Origin: Burkholderiaceae bacterium
GTDB taxonomy: Bacteria > Pseudomonadota > Gammaproteobacteria > Burkholderiales > Burkholderiaceae_A
Assembly (NCBI GenBank): GCA_004214155.1
Contig: SGYQ01000015.1
Span: forward strand, 1-35,945
Reading direction: 5' to 3'
Length of the DNA: 35,945 nucleotides
Numbering within the stretch: position 1 is the stretch's first letter; every line of letters begins with the position of its first letter. A program made the translations under genes and the position numbers. Shown here one piece after another: positions 15,866-25,178 of the stretch. The notes under the pieces are model-generated. The model saw nothing but the letters and a program-made list of their open reading frames with translations, did no database searches and was not told where the DNA came from.

Positions 15866-16236
15866 TGCCTAAAGCTATCTGTGCACTCAGTCTTTTAAAA
15901 TGTTCATGTGGTACAGTACCGACTCCGTTTATAGTGCTTCCTATAAATGGTGTGACCACGACAGGTTTGCCTGCTGGAAATGCGCAAGACAATATTCCTT
16001 TTCTAAATATAATTCCCTTTGGAATGTGTACAACCTCAGCTAACCCCACGGTAGCAGCTGCCGGAGGATCGCCTATGCCATGTATTCCAGTCACTCTTTT
16101 TCCCTGGAGTGATACTGCTACAAAAGTAAAAACAAAGGGCATGCCCTCTGTTACTCAGGAATCTAAACTTCAATGTTTATGGACTGGTTCAATAAGTGTT
16201 GAAGCTCCTAGCCAATTTATCGTCGACAAGGAGTAA
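15862..16236 (+). CDS. PAAR-like (DUF4280-type) spike tip protein
   Basis: 124 residues. The segments NPTVAAAGGSPMPCIPVTLFPWSD and the Cys-containing start (ALSLLKCSCGTVP) fit the DUF4280 PAAR-like family, which caps VgrG needles and sharpens the spike. The family is reported beside vgrG genes in other systems. It is short, with no fused toxin domain. It overlaps the previous gene by four bases (ATGA). The classical metal-binding His residues of PAAR are not evident, but several Cys are present. Confidence 0.75.
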   Translation: MMPKAICALSLLKCSCGTVPTPFIVLPINGVTTTGLPAGNAQDNIPFLNIIPFGMCTTSANPTVAAAGGSPMPCIPVTLFPWSDTATKVKTKGMPSVTQESKLQCLWTGSISVEAPSQFIVDKE

Positions 16237-16247
16237 CAGGTAATAAA

Positions 16248-16451
16248 ATGAATATAACTTTTTCCTTTACCACTCGATTAACAATAATAGCTCTTTTGAG
16301 CTTTTTAATTTTTTTTATAGTTTCATTGATAGTTGTCTATGAGTTAGGAAAAGAACATGCCATCGAAATCATGAAGGAAGAAAATCAAAGAATATCTCTG
16401 GATGAGAAAAAAAATACACAGCTTGATCAAGCGACTGAGGGTAAGAAATGA
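16248..16451 (+). CDS. Small single-pass membrane protein, unknown
   Basis: 67 residues: a short cytoplasmic start, one transmembrane helix (about 10-32, LTIIALLSFLIFFIVSLIVVY) and a charged 35-residue tail. It starts 11 bases after the PAAR-like gene and overlaps tssJ by four bases (ATGA), so it is likely a real member of the operon. No family recognised. Position next to tssJ suggests a small partner of the membrane complex. Confidence 0.65.
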   Translation: MNITFSFTTRLTIIALLSFLIFFIVSLIVVYELGKEHAIEIMKEENQRISLDEKKNTQLDQATEGKK

Positions 16452-16969
16452 TTACCTTAAAAAAAATTTTCCGGAATTTATCTTTTTTGTTCTTAGTCAC
16501 TTTTTTAACAAGTTGTGGCGTTCTAGATGCGCCTATAAAAGCCTATAAATCGGCGAAAAACTATGTTTTTCCACCAGGTGAAAAACTGTATTGGAAATCT
16601 CTAGATATTTTGGTAAGAGAAAATGCAAATATGGATTATCCTATCGTGATTGATATTACATTGATTAAAAATGATGCGCTTTTGAAAAAAATTTTAGAAC
16701 TAGATTCCAATAAATGGTTTGAACAGAAAAATACATTATTGAAGACATTCTCTGAGGACATCGTTGTGAGAAGTTGGGAATTAGCTCCAGGAGATGGGGT
16801 GGCAGTACCCAATAAATTTTTCAAAGATGAAAGAGTTTTTGGGGCATTGGTCTTTGCAAAATATTTTAATGATGGAGATTACAAAGCGAGAATTGATAAT
16901 CTTGAAGGAATAGTGGTTATTGATTTTGGTATTGATGACTTTAACGCATATGCAATTAAACCCAATTGA
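16448..16969 (+). CDS. tssJ: T6SS outer membrane lipoprotein TssJ
   Basis: 173 residues with a lipoprotein signal: a basic start, a hydrophobic core and the lipobox FLTSC ending at Cys23. The mature part has the beta-sandwich pattern of TssJ with the conserved WKSLDILVRENANMDYPIVIDI stretch near residues 50-70. TssJ anchors the TssL-TssM membrane complex to the outer membrane. The gene lies in the usual order before tssK. Confidence 0.88.
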   Translation: MITLKKIFRNLSFLFLVTFLTSCGVLDAPIKAYKSAKNYVFPPGEKLYWKSLDILVRENANMDYPIVIDITLIKNDALLKKILELDSNKWFEQKNTLLKTFSEDIVVRSWELAPGDGVAVPNKFFKDERVFGALVFAKYFNDGDYKARIDNLEGIVVIDFGIDDFNAYAIKPN

Positions 16970-16981
16970 TAGGAAATTTTG

Positions 16982-18307
16982 ATGAATATTTTAGACAGAA
17001 TCCAATGGCATGAAGGAATGTTGTTGTCGCCACAACATTTTCAGACAGAATCATCAAGGGTAGATCAATTAATAGCGTTTCATTCTATGGGTAGGCATTG
17101 TGATGCATGGGGCATAAAGGCTTTTGAAATCGATATTGCAATGTTAGCTGGCGGTAAGTTTCGAATATTGATGTTAGAGGCATTTATGCCTGATGGAACT
17201 GCTCTGAAGTGGAATGGAAAATTAGAATCGTCATCTCTGGAAATTAATCTAGAGGATCTACCTGATAAGGTTAAAAATTCTGAGACCATTGATATTTATA
17301 TTGGCCTTCCCCTGGGAACAAGGAAAAATAAGGAAGGAAATTTTCGTTTTGAAGAAAAAGTGAGCGATCCTGTTGTAGATGATTTTCAAGATGGAGAGCC
17401 TATCGATATACCTAGATTAACCTTTAACCTTAAGATATTTGTAAACGAGAGACCTCCTGGGTCATACTCCTCATTCAAATTATGTGTCTTAAACAATGTA
17501 GATGGAGTTATCAAGGTTGGTAATTATATTCCCCCATTGATCGATATTGGTGTCTCTAAATTTATAAAAGAAGAGCTTAAGCATTTGTCTGAGGAGTTAA
17601 GATCAAAAGCTACTTTTTGTGCGAGACAAGTTGATTCCCAAAAGGGTGATTTCTCTGATCCAGATCAAGTCTCCACAATTCAAAGATTAGGTCTTATGGC
17701 ATTATCTTTACCAAAACTAGAAAGCTTGATACAAATGAATGAGGTTTCACCTCGTCAACTATATTTTGTACTGTGTGAAATTTTGGGACCTCTAAGCCAG
17801 TTGAAATTTGGAGGGATTCCTAATCCACCTCCTAAGTATCTCCACGAAGACTTGCATAGTACTTTCTCACCACTATTTACAAGTTTATTAAAATTCCTAG
17901 AAGGTGTAAGTCAAAGCTACCATGAGGTTCCGTTTGCAAGAGTAGGGGACAGTTTTGAAATAGTATTAAGACCAGAATGGGTAGACACATCATTAGTTTT
18001 TGGCGTTAAGGGAATACCTAAAGAAGCTGTGGATGCATGGATCAAGTCCATAATAATTGAAAAATCAAATGAGGTTATAAAGTGTAAAGAAAAAAGAATT
18101 CTCGGAATGAAAAGAAGATGGATTCAGACTGATTCTAAACTGAAACTAAAGGCTATGCCGGGTATAGAATTATTTGAAGTAATTTGTCCGAAAGATCTAG
18201 AAAATTCGGAATATCGCATAAGAGTGGTCCCATCCTCTAGTAATCCTGTTCTTGTGGTTCCTAAAGGAATGATTCTTTTTGTTCAAGGAGAAAAGTCATA
18301 TAAGTGA
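16982..18307 (+). CDS. tssK: T6SS baseplate protein TssK
   Basis: TssK is a trimer joining the baseplate to the membrane complex. The N-terminal WHEGMLLSPQHFQTESSRVDQLI is the standard signature of the family, and about 441 residues is the normal length. A TTG three bases upstream could also initiate, but ATG 16982 is preceded by AGGAAA at good spacing. The conserved KFGGIPNPPPKYLHEDL region lies in the middle. It overlaps tssL by four bases. Confidence 0.95.
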   Translation: MNILDRIQWHEGMLLSPQHFQTESSRVDQLIAFHSMGRHCDAWGIKAFEIDIAMLAGGKFRILMLEAFMPDGTALKWNGKLESSSLEINLEDLPDKVKNSETIDIYIGLPLGTRKNKEGNFRFEEKVSDPVVDDFQDGEPIDIPRLTFNLKIFVNERPPGSYSSFKLCVLNNVDGVIKVGNYIPPLIDIGVSKFIKEELKHLSEELRSKATFCARQVDSQKGDFSDPDQVSTIQRLGLMALSLPKLESLIQMNEVSPRQLYFVLCEILGPLSQLKFGGIPNPPPKYLHEDLHSTFSPLFTSLLKFLEGVSQSYHEVPFARVGDSFEIVLRPEWVDTSLVFGVKGIPKEAVDAWIKSIIIEKSNEVIKCKEKRILGMKRRWIQTDSKLKLKAMPGIELFEVICPKDLENSEYRIRVVPSSSNPVLVVPKGMILFVQGEKSYK

Positions 18308-19278
18308 CGAAGGAAATGAAAGACCTAAACGATACATATTCGGAACCTAGAATGACTGGTCCTTTCACAATTCACGAATCGGTCAAAAGCCTACGTGAGG
18401 ATAACAGCCAATCCAGTTTTGCTGTAACGCAACTTAGAGAATTTGTTAAACAAATTTTTTCTATAATCAGCAAGATTGAATTATCCATTCACGATAATAA
18501 TTTCAATAAAAAAAGTATTCCCTCACAATCTGATGAAAGTAAAGTGGAAGAAAATCCGCAGATGTTATTAGCATTACAGGTTCGAGATAGAGTTTGTAGA
18601 ATCCTGGAGTTAAAACAAATCGAATTTTTAAAAATTGCTAATCCATCTGAGAAAGAAAGATACGAGGAAGTTCAGTATATATACGCAGCATTGGCAGATG
18701 AGGTATTTTTAAGTGAACCATGGTCTGGGCAAAAAGAATTTATTAACTATCTGGTTGAAGAAAAAGTATTTTTGACGAGTGAGGCTGGCGAAAAAATATT
18801 TGATCGGATTGACGAAGTATTAAGGTCAAAACCTGAACAGATGATCGAACTGGCAGAATTGTATTTACAAATTTTAATTATCGGATTTGAAGGTCAATAC
18901 CGAGGTAGGGATTCGGAAAATAAAATTGAGGAATACATACGTTCACTTTATGTTTATATCACTAGAAAAGAACCAGGATTAGGTAATAAAAAATCGGAAG
19001 TAAATGGAGAGCAGAAAATTGATAACGTTCATTATGAGAGAATAGTGTCCAACTTAAAACCCGTAAAATTTTTTCGAATTAATAAGCCAGTAATAATTTC
19101 ATTGGCAGTAACTGTTTTGCTCTTAATTATCTCCCAGATTACGTATGTAGTAATGACAAAGCCACTGCGCGACATTTTAAATTCCCAGAAAACTGTTGTG
19201 CTTAAAAAACCAAAACATAAGCAATTAGCAAAAATTATCTCCATAAAAAATACCAAAAGAAAATTGAAAGAATTGTAA
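18304..19278 (+). CDS. tssL: T6SS inner membrane protein TssL (DotU family)
   Basis: The domain is cytoplasmic with the DotU signature: QVRDRVCRILELKQ, YAALADEVFLSEPWSGQKEF and LQILIIGFEGQYRGRD (conserved GFxGxYRG). A single transmembrane helix lies near residues 260-280, and a short periplasmic tail follows, with no OmpA-like peptidoglycan-binding domain. The GTG start at 18304 overlaps the tssK stop; an in-frame ATG 12 bases further would also be possible. It ends with a one-base overlap onto tssM. Confidence 0.92.
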   Translation: MTKEMKDLNDTYSEPRMTGPFTIHESVKSLREDNSQSSFAVTQLREFVKQIFSIISKIELSIHDNNFNKKSIPSQSDESKVEENPQMLLALQVRDRVCRILELKQIEFLKIANPSEKERYEEVQYIYAALADEVFLSEPWSGQKEFINYLVEEKVFLTSEAGEKIFDRIDEVLRSKPEQMIELAELYLQILIIGFEGQYRGRDSENKIEEYIRSLYVYITRKEPGLGNKKSEVNGEQKIDNVHYERIVSNLKPVKFFRINKPVIISLAVTVLLLIISQITYVVMTKPLRDILNSQKTVVLKKPKHKQLAKIISIKNTKRKLKEL

Positions 19279-22200
19279 TGGGCAACTTATCTTTTTTTTG
19301 GTTATTTTTAATTATCTTTATATCTTTGATTATTTTTTCTCTATCGATCATTTTTAGCTTAAAAAAACAAGAAAAGAAGATAGATTTTACCCTTAGCAAA
19401 AAAAAGATCAGGGAGATATTTAAAAAAGGCGTTAGAACATCAGAAAGAACGTTACTTTCCGGACCGAAGAAATATGATTACCCATGGATTATATTATTAA
19501 ATGAGGGGAAAGAGGATGATCGTATTCCGATTGAATCAATTAATCTGATGCGATCTAGGGCTTCAAAGAATCTTGATGGTAGTAAGAGTTTTTTTTGGCA
19601 TTATTTTAGTAAGGGATTAGTGCTGGAATTTTCATCAAGTGCATTAAGAGAGGAAGATGAATCAGTAAAAGAGGACATTAAATGGACAGAATTTCTAAAG
19701 CTTTGTAATCAGTATAGACCTAGAAGACCTATCGATTCTATTGTTGTAAGTGTTCCCGCTAAATTACTTTCTAAGTCTGCCAGCGACAAATCAGCCAAAG
19801 TACAATTACTGAATCTTGCGAAAGCCGCTAGCCAGAGAATATGGATGGTGCAAAACAGTTTTTCAGTCAGGGTTCCGGTTTATCTAATTATCTCCGGATG
19901 CGAGGATATTCCGGGCTTTGAGTCTTTCTCGAAGAGCCTGCCCGAATCTATGCGAGATAGTATTCTAGGGTGGTCGAATCCGAATGATCTCTCTTCCACA
20001 TTTTTGAAAGAGTGGGCTGTTCAGGCAATAAATGGGATTAGTCAAACAGTTGCTAGTTTAGTGGTAGATATAGCAACCTCCACCAAAAAGAAAAAAAACA
20101 GGGTAAGTGAGTTTCTTTTACCCATAGAAATTAAATATTTACAAGAAGGACTGATGGACTATACGGAAGCGCTCGTAGAGTCTAGTGGATTCTATGAACC
20201 ATTCTTCTTTCGAGGAATATACATGGTGACAAACCATGAAAAACCGAGCTTTTGTAAAGATCTATTTGAGAAAAAAATTATTGGCGAGTTGGGACTACTT
20301 CGGCCATCAAACAATCAAAGATTTAAAAACTCAGCCCCTAACAAATTCTTGAAGTGGATATTTCTCTCGTTTATCTCTATCTGGTCGATTGGGCTGGTTT
20401 TTTCCGCAATAAAGGGGCATCAAATCGTTACACGTCTCACGGAGGGAATTGCAGGATTAAATGAGGATGCTAAGCAGAGGTATGAGGCGAGTAAGTTAGG
20501 TAATACTCTAGACTTCGATTGGTATAGGAATACGGCTGTAGCTTTGATTATCGGACTAGAGGAGTTAGATAGGATACGATTCAAAGGAAAGTTAAATGAA
20601 TATGGTACGGTTTTTATGCCAGGATCATTGCCCATTTTCGATGATGTATTTTTAAGAGCTAATGTTAGAGTAAAGGAAGGATTTGGGGAATTGGTTGTCA
20701 ATACTTTTAGGAGGTCGCTTGAGCTCAAGACAGCTAACCTAACAGGCTTGCCCTATGATACTGTAACCGGCAATTTGGTATACAGGGATAATGCTTGCAA
20801 GGCTCCAGCAACTACTAACGGTAAGTTGTCTCCCGCTGAAGGTCGATCACTAACACTTTCTGATTCACCAAATTTTATATCATTAGAAAATTTTTTAGTT
20901 AGAGCAAAAGAAATAGAAAGAGCGGTTCTAGCAATGAATCGTTTGCGATATGCTGGTAGAACTAGTAATGATGACTTCCGATACTTAGCAAGCTTTGCGT
21001 TACAAGCGGATTTATACGGAGATTTATCGGGTGTAACCACATTATTCAGTAAGACTGTTAATAGAAATGCAGAGGTTATAGATCCGAATATTTTTTCTAA
21101 AGCTTTAATATGTTCTCTTACCGAAGGAATTATTAGTTTAACCGATGAGTTATTTGCCTATAATTCGTTACTCGAGGATGAAAGAAAAATAGTTGAGGCA
21201 CAGGAAAAGTTCTTAAGGGCAGATTACATAAAACTTAGCGGCGAGGAAATCATTAATCTTCTTAACGATATTCTTCTCAATATTAAAGACCAGGAAATCC
21301 TTTTGGCAAAGGGTGGAGGCTTATGGATGGTTCAGGAGCAGCTAGATTTAGGAGATAGATATAAAGAGTTTTTACAGGAAGTGGAAAACAATTCTCTTCT
21401 AGGTCCTGATTTATCATCTAATATCAAGCGTAAGGTAACTAAAGATTTCGCAAAATTAAGGGTGAACTATGAATCCTTAGTTTCTGAAAGAGGAACAGAG
21501 GAGGGTATTGAGATAGATCGTAATGAAGATGGAAAAAAAATACTTACCACTTCTGAAAAGAGAAAAAATTTACAGAAAGCTATTGAGGTCTTGTTATCTG
21601 ATCCAATCATGTCAATCTCTACTGATTCTCAACTCAAGATTGATGGGGATAGGCCTTTTGTTAAATGGAATCTTGATTCATTGGACAATGCATTAACTCT
21701 ACGAGAATCTAGAGAGAAATATTTGGACAAGGACTTAATGCTTTTTCCCCAAGAGTATAGAAAACGTGTTTTAGAGAGTATCGATAGTCAAACTGAGAAA
21801 AAGCTATTATCTTTAGTGGAAAGATCGTTTAATAGTATGGGTGAAGATTCCTATGTTATAGATTTTGATTCTGCAAACAAAAACCTCTATCAGTACATCA
21901 ATTCCCTATCTAAGTTAAAAGAGATAATTGTCTTTATGCAGGAAATGGGTCAGATTAATGATATAAAAAGATTAAAAAATCTCATATTGAATGATGCTTT
22001 TGCAAGAAAAAATATGCTACAGAGTAGCATAAATGAGGTTAAAGCTGCTTTCATACTGAACGATTCAGTAAATTTCTGGGACGCAAATATAATCAAGCAG
22101 ATTGAATCTTTAAAAGAAATTAAGAATCCAGGGCTTGTGTCAAGCATACCATCCTTTGAGATATACGAAAGAAAAGAAATTGAAAATCTAATAAATAAAA

Positions 22201-23672
22201 ATATTGTATTTCAGACCTTATTTTTATTAGAGAAAGCATACTCAGAAACAAAAGTTGAGGAATATATACCCTTGTTTGATATACAGAATGAGGACCCTAA
22301 AAAATATCTAGAAACAGTCAACCTTGTAAAGGAAGCTAGAGATATAGTAGAAGATATGAATCATAATGATGAGGCTATTTTACTTGATAATATTCTAGTT
22401 TCTGATGCGGCCAGTAGACTAGGAATATTAACTGACTACTTTAATAAAAAGGATTTCTTCTCTCCGTCTTTTGAAAAGGTAAAAAATTGGGATGGGGGGA
22501 TAGACTTGATTGAATCATCTTATTCTGTAAAGTCTTTTATGGGTCTTAAGGAATCATTCGCTTTTCAAATGGTCGAGTTAGAAAAAATTAGTGACTTAGC
22601 AAAGGCTTACTTGTACGTGCTCCCTACACAGTTTTATAAGAAGGAAAAAAATTTCTGGGGATTATTGAAGTCTGGGGTTGTTGATTATACGAATAATAAA
22701 CCTGGGAGTCCTATTATACGACTGCAGGATTTTCTGGAGATTCTTTATAAAAATATTTCGATTGAAAATTGTAGAGATATACTAGATAAAGAAAGAATAG
22801 ATAAGTCAGCTAATAACTTCATTAGTGTTAGGCACCATTCAATTTTCTCTGAAATTTCTAACCGCTGTGATCACTTAAGGCGTTATAGTATTCAGGAGAG
22901 ATGGGCCTCTGCATCAACCGACCTTGAAAGATTGCTGCTGAGGAAAAAACCGTTTGCAAATAAAGTCTATAACAATATCTCGGTAGTGGACTATCAAGCA
23001 TTGGAAGACGCTAGCTTATTTGAAGTAATAAATACGTTCTCAAAATTTCCACGAAAAGAGAGGGTCCTTCCTTTAATTAAAAAAAAGCCGTTAGCGGAGA
23101 GAATTAATATTTTCTATTCCGATTTAAATCGATTAGAGTCGTTGTTCTCTCCGTATTTGATGAAAAGCAAAGAAGAAGAAACAGGTTATGATATCGAGGT
23201 ACAGTTCCGTGGAAATAAGGATAAAGAGCTATACGGGAGTAGGATCATATCTTGGGTTTTTTATTCTGGGGAGAGTTCAATAAGTCTTTTTGAAGAAAAT
23301 AAAAAATTAACATGGAATTATGGTGATCCTGTTAAATTTGAGATGAGGTTTGCTGCGGATACTAATGTTTCTCCATATCAAGAAAAACAAAATCCTTTTT
23401 ATCGAGCTTTCGGAAAGACCTCGGTTTTTAGTTTTTCTGGCAATTGGAGTTTGTTTGATATGATTAATATGCATAAAATCAAAAAATATCCAGAAACGAT
23501 TGGCGAAGTATTAAAATTTGAATTTCCTGTACAAATTTCTGAGGAGATTAATTCAAAAAGCAACACTCTATCTAATGCAAAGGTTTTCCTGAAGATCATT
23601 TTAAAAAGAAAAAGTGACGGGAAGACCTTAGCGATACCATCTTCGTACCCTGAGAAGATTCCGCAACTATGA
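19278..23672 (+). CDS. tssM: T6SS inner membrane protein TssM (IcmF family)
   Basis: 1464 residues, longer than most TssMs. Transmembrane helices lie at the N-terminus (about 5-28) and at 357-379, with a cytoplasmic domain between and a large periplasmic domain after. The segment GPKKYDYPWIILLNEGKEDDR (62-82) occupies the place of the Walker A motif found in many IcmF proteins, but the GxxxxGKT/S pattern is gone, so ATP binding is unlikely. The C-terminal part includes the conserved TW-like MRFAADTNVSPYQ and FSGNWSLFDMI stretch, typical of the DUF1215/TssM C domain. It overlaps tssA by four bases. Confidence 0.92.
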   Translation: MGNLSFFWLFLIIFISLIIFSLSIIFSLKKQEKKIDFTLSKKKIREIFKKGVRTSERTLLSGPKKYDYPWIILLNEGKEDDRIPIESINLMRSRASKNLDGSKSFFWHYFSKGLVLEFSSSALREEDESVKEDIKWTEFLKLCNQYRPRRPIDSIVVSVPAKLLSKSASDKSAKVQLLNLAKAASQRIWMVQNSFSVRVPVYLIISGCEDIPGFESFSKSLPESMRDSILGWSNPNDLSSTFLKEWAVQAINGISQTVASLVVDIATSTKKKKNRVSEFLLPIEIKYLQEGLMDYTEALVESSGFYEPFFFRGIYMVTNHEKPSFCKDLFEKKIIGELGLLRPSNNQRFKNSAPNKFLKWIFLSFISIWSIGLVFSAIKGHQIVTRLTEGIAGLNEDAKQRYEASKLGNTLDFDWYRNTAVALIIGLEELDRIRFKGKLNEYGTVFMPGSLPIFDDVFLRANVRVKEGFGELVVNTFRRSLELKTANLTGLPYDTVTGNLVYRDNACKAPATTNGKLSPAEGRSLTLSDSPNFISLENFLVRAKEIERAVLAMNRLRYAGRTSNDDFRYLASFALQADLYGDLSGVTTLFSKTVNRNAEVIDPNIFSKALICSLTEGIISLTDELFAYNSLLEDERKIVEAQEKFLRADYIKLSGEEIINLLNDILLNIKDQEILLAKGGGLWMVQEQLDLGDRYKEFLQEVENNSLLGPDLSSNIKRKVTKDFAKLRVNYESLVSERGTEEGIEIDRNEDGKKILTTSEKRKNLQKAIEVLLSDPIMSISTDSQLKIDGDRPFVKWNLDSLDNALTLRESREKYLDKDLMLFPQEYRKRVLESIDSQTEKKLLSLVERSFNSMGEDSYVIDFDSANKNLYQYINSLSKLKEIIVFMQEMGQINDIKRLKNLILNDAFARKNMLQSSINEVKAAFILNDSVNFWDANIIKQIESLKEIKNPGLVSSIPSFEIYERKEIENLINKNIVFQTLFLLEKAYSETKVEEYIPLFDIQNEDPKKYLETVNLVKEARDIVEDMNHNDEAILLDNILVSDAASRLGILTDYFNKKDFFSPSFEKVKNWDGGIDLIESSYSVKSFMGLKESFAFQMVELEKISDLAKAYLYVLPTQFYKKEKNFWGLLKSGVVDYTNNKPGSPIIRLQDFLEILYKNISIENCRDILDKERIDKSANNFISVRHHSIFSEISNRCDHLRRYSIQERWASASTDLERLLLRKKPFANKVYNNISVVDYQALEDASLFEVINTFSKFPRKERVLPLIKKKPLAERINIFYSDLNRLESLFSPYLMKSKEEETGYDIEVQFRGNKDKELYGSRIISWVFYSGESSISLFEENKKLTWNYGDPVKFEMRFAADTNVSPYQEKQNPFYRAFGKTSVFSFSGNWSLFDMINMHKIKKYPETIGEVLKFEFPVQISEEINSKSNTLSNAKVFLKIILKRKSDGKTLAIPSSYPEKIPQL

Positions 23673-24814
23673 GTCCTAACGGTGAGCAGTTTTCAATTTC
23701 GACAGAAAATCTATTGGATCTATTAGAGCCGATTGAAAAAGAATCCCCTTCTGGAAGATGGGTCAGATACGAAAATAAATATCTGTCAATAGTGGCTGAA
23801 AAGAATGCAGACGACCCAAATCTTCCGATGGGAGAGTGGGAAAGACCATTGAAGCAAACAAATTGGAAACGGGTGGCTGACATTGCTGGAGATTTACTAG
23901 AAAAGGAAACCAAGGACTTAGAAATTTGTATATTCTTAATACAGGGATGGGCATCCCTTTACGGTATGCGCGGATTACGATGTGGGTTATTACTGATGTA
24001 TAAACTTACCATAAAATACTGGGACACATTATGGCCAAAATTTGAAAGTTCCGATTCTGATGCAAGAATATCTCCTTACAAATGGTTGGCAACAAAAGGG
24101 CCTGATTTTTTTCAAGACAAAATAATTTTTTTTCCGAGAAATGAACAAAGGGAACGGAGTCTTACATATCTGGATAATCTCGTCGAAAAGAATAGTGGTT
24201 CTAAATCAATTACTCTTTCTAATGATCAGGAGAATAAAATAATCAAAAAAGGCCTGTCGGAAATTCATCTTAGCAAAGAAGATACAAATTATTTAAAGGA
24301 ACTAGAGTCCAATGCGTTGGAGGCAAAAACTATTATAGAAAAGCTAGATGTATACCTAGAAAAAAAACTTGGGAATGAGTCAATTTCATTTTCCAAAATA
24401 ACCCTATTCATTGAAGAGATTATAACCTTTACAAAGGGGGTGCTTCGCGCCAAAGATATAAAAAATAATGAGATGAAAAAAGATAATCGAAAAGTATCTA
24501 GAACTTCATCTAATACAGATAACCAAGAAGACACTAACAAGATAGAAAATGAGAAGTTAGAAGAAAGCACTCGATTAGAAACAGAAGAAAATAAATTGTC
24601 ATCAGGTCACAAGGAAGATTTGCGGAATCAGATTTATGAGAGTATTGGAGTTCTATCAGAGAGACTAAGAGCAATAGAACCGCATAGCCCCTCATCCTAT
24701 GTTTTGAGACGCGTTTCGATGTGGGGAAATATGACACTTGAAGAACTTATTGACGACATCGGAAAATTTGATGGGACCTTAAAGGGAATTGTTTCCAAGC
24801 TAGAGAAAAGATAA
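23669..24814 (+). CDS. tssA: T6SS assembly protein TssA (ImpA-N domain)
   Basis: 381 residues. The N-terminal ImpA-like domain (about 12-130) has LLEPIEKESPSGRWVRYE, WKRVADIAGDLLEKETKDLEI and GLLLMYKLTIKYWDTLWP, all landmarks of TssA. A long Lys/Glu-rich linker (about 265-315) is followed by a C-terminal helical segment containing RLRAIEPHSPSSYVLRRVSMWGNMTLEELI, also conserved. TssA primes and caps sheath growth. It is the last gene of the continuous operon. Confidence 0.92.
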   Translation: MSPNGEQFSISTENLLDLLEPIEKESPSGRWVRYENKYLSIVAEKNADDPNLPMGEWERPLKQTNWKRVADIAGDLLEKETKDLEICIFLIQGWASLYGMRGLRCGLLLMYKLTIKYWDTLWPKFESSDSDARISPYKWLATKGPDFFQDKIIFFPRNEQRERSLTYLDNLVEKNSGSKSITLSNDQENKIIKKGLSEIHLSKEDTNYLKELESNALEAKTIIEKLDVYLEKKLGNESISFSKITLFIEEIITFTKGVLRAKDIKNNEMKKDNRKVSRTSSNTDNQEDTNKIENEKLEESTRLETEENKLSSGHKEDLRNQIYESIGVLSERLRAIEPHSPSSYVLRRVSMWGNMTLEELIDDIGKFDGTLKGIVSKLEKR

Positions 24815-24830
24815 TTCTTATGAATGCTGC

Positions 24831-25163
24831 TTATTTTGTAGAACGAATACGATTAGTTTCCCCAGAACGGTAAGGACCATCTTTGTTAGTTCCTATTACT
24901 TCATATTTCTTTTTTAACTCCTTACTATTGCCCTTAGAAAGATATTCTCCCGGTAATTTTTCTTCTTGTTCTGGTTTCTTAATATTATTTTCCTTAGGAG
25001 GGTTATCTATGGATTTAAGAGAACTTCCTTTATTAGTCAATGTTGATTCATTATTTTTTATTTCGCTTATTTTCCCCATAGATCTATCTACAATTTGATC
25101 GCATCCAATTAACACAAGTGATGATATAGTAAATATTATAAAAATAAAAATGTTAGAATTCAT
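24831..25163 (-). CDS. Small lipoprotein on the opposite strand inside the locus
   Basis: 110 residues with a lipoprotein signal (hydrophobic IFIFIIFTISSLVLIGC, Cys21) and a short, polar, mostly unstructured mature part rich in Lys, Asn and Glu. The start codon has AGAGAA upstream. It lies in the 364-base gap between tssA and the SEDS gene, leaving only 16 and 15 bases on its sides, and is transcribed against its neighbours. I do not recognise a family. An alternative reading on the plus strand in the same place has no features of a protein. Confidence 0.6.
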   Translation of the reverse strand: MNSNIFIFIIFTISSLVLIGCDQIVDRSMGKISEIKNNESTLTNKGSSLKSIDNPPKENNIKKPEQEEKLPGEYLSKGNSKELKKKYEVIGTNKDGPYRSGETNRIRSTK

Positions 25164-25178
25164 TTCTCTGGCTTATCT

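Noticed and set aside
24883-25098. Plus-strand reading frame opposite the small lipoprotein gene
   Set aside because: It has no domain or plausible start context, while the minus strand has a lipobox and ribosome site.
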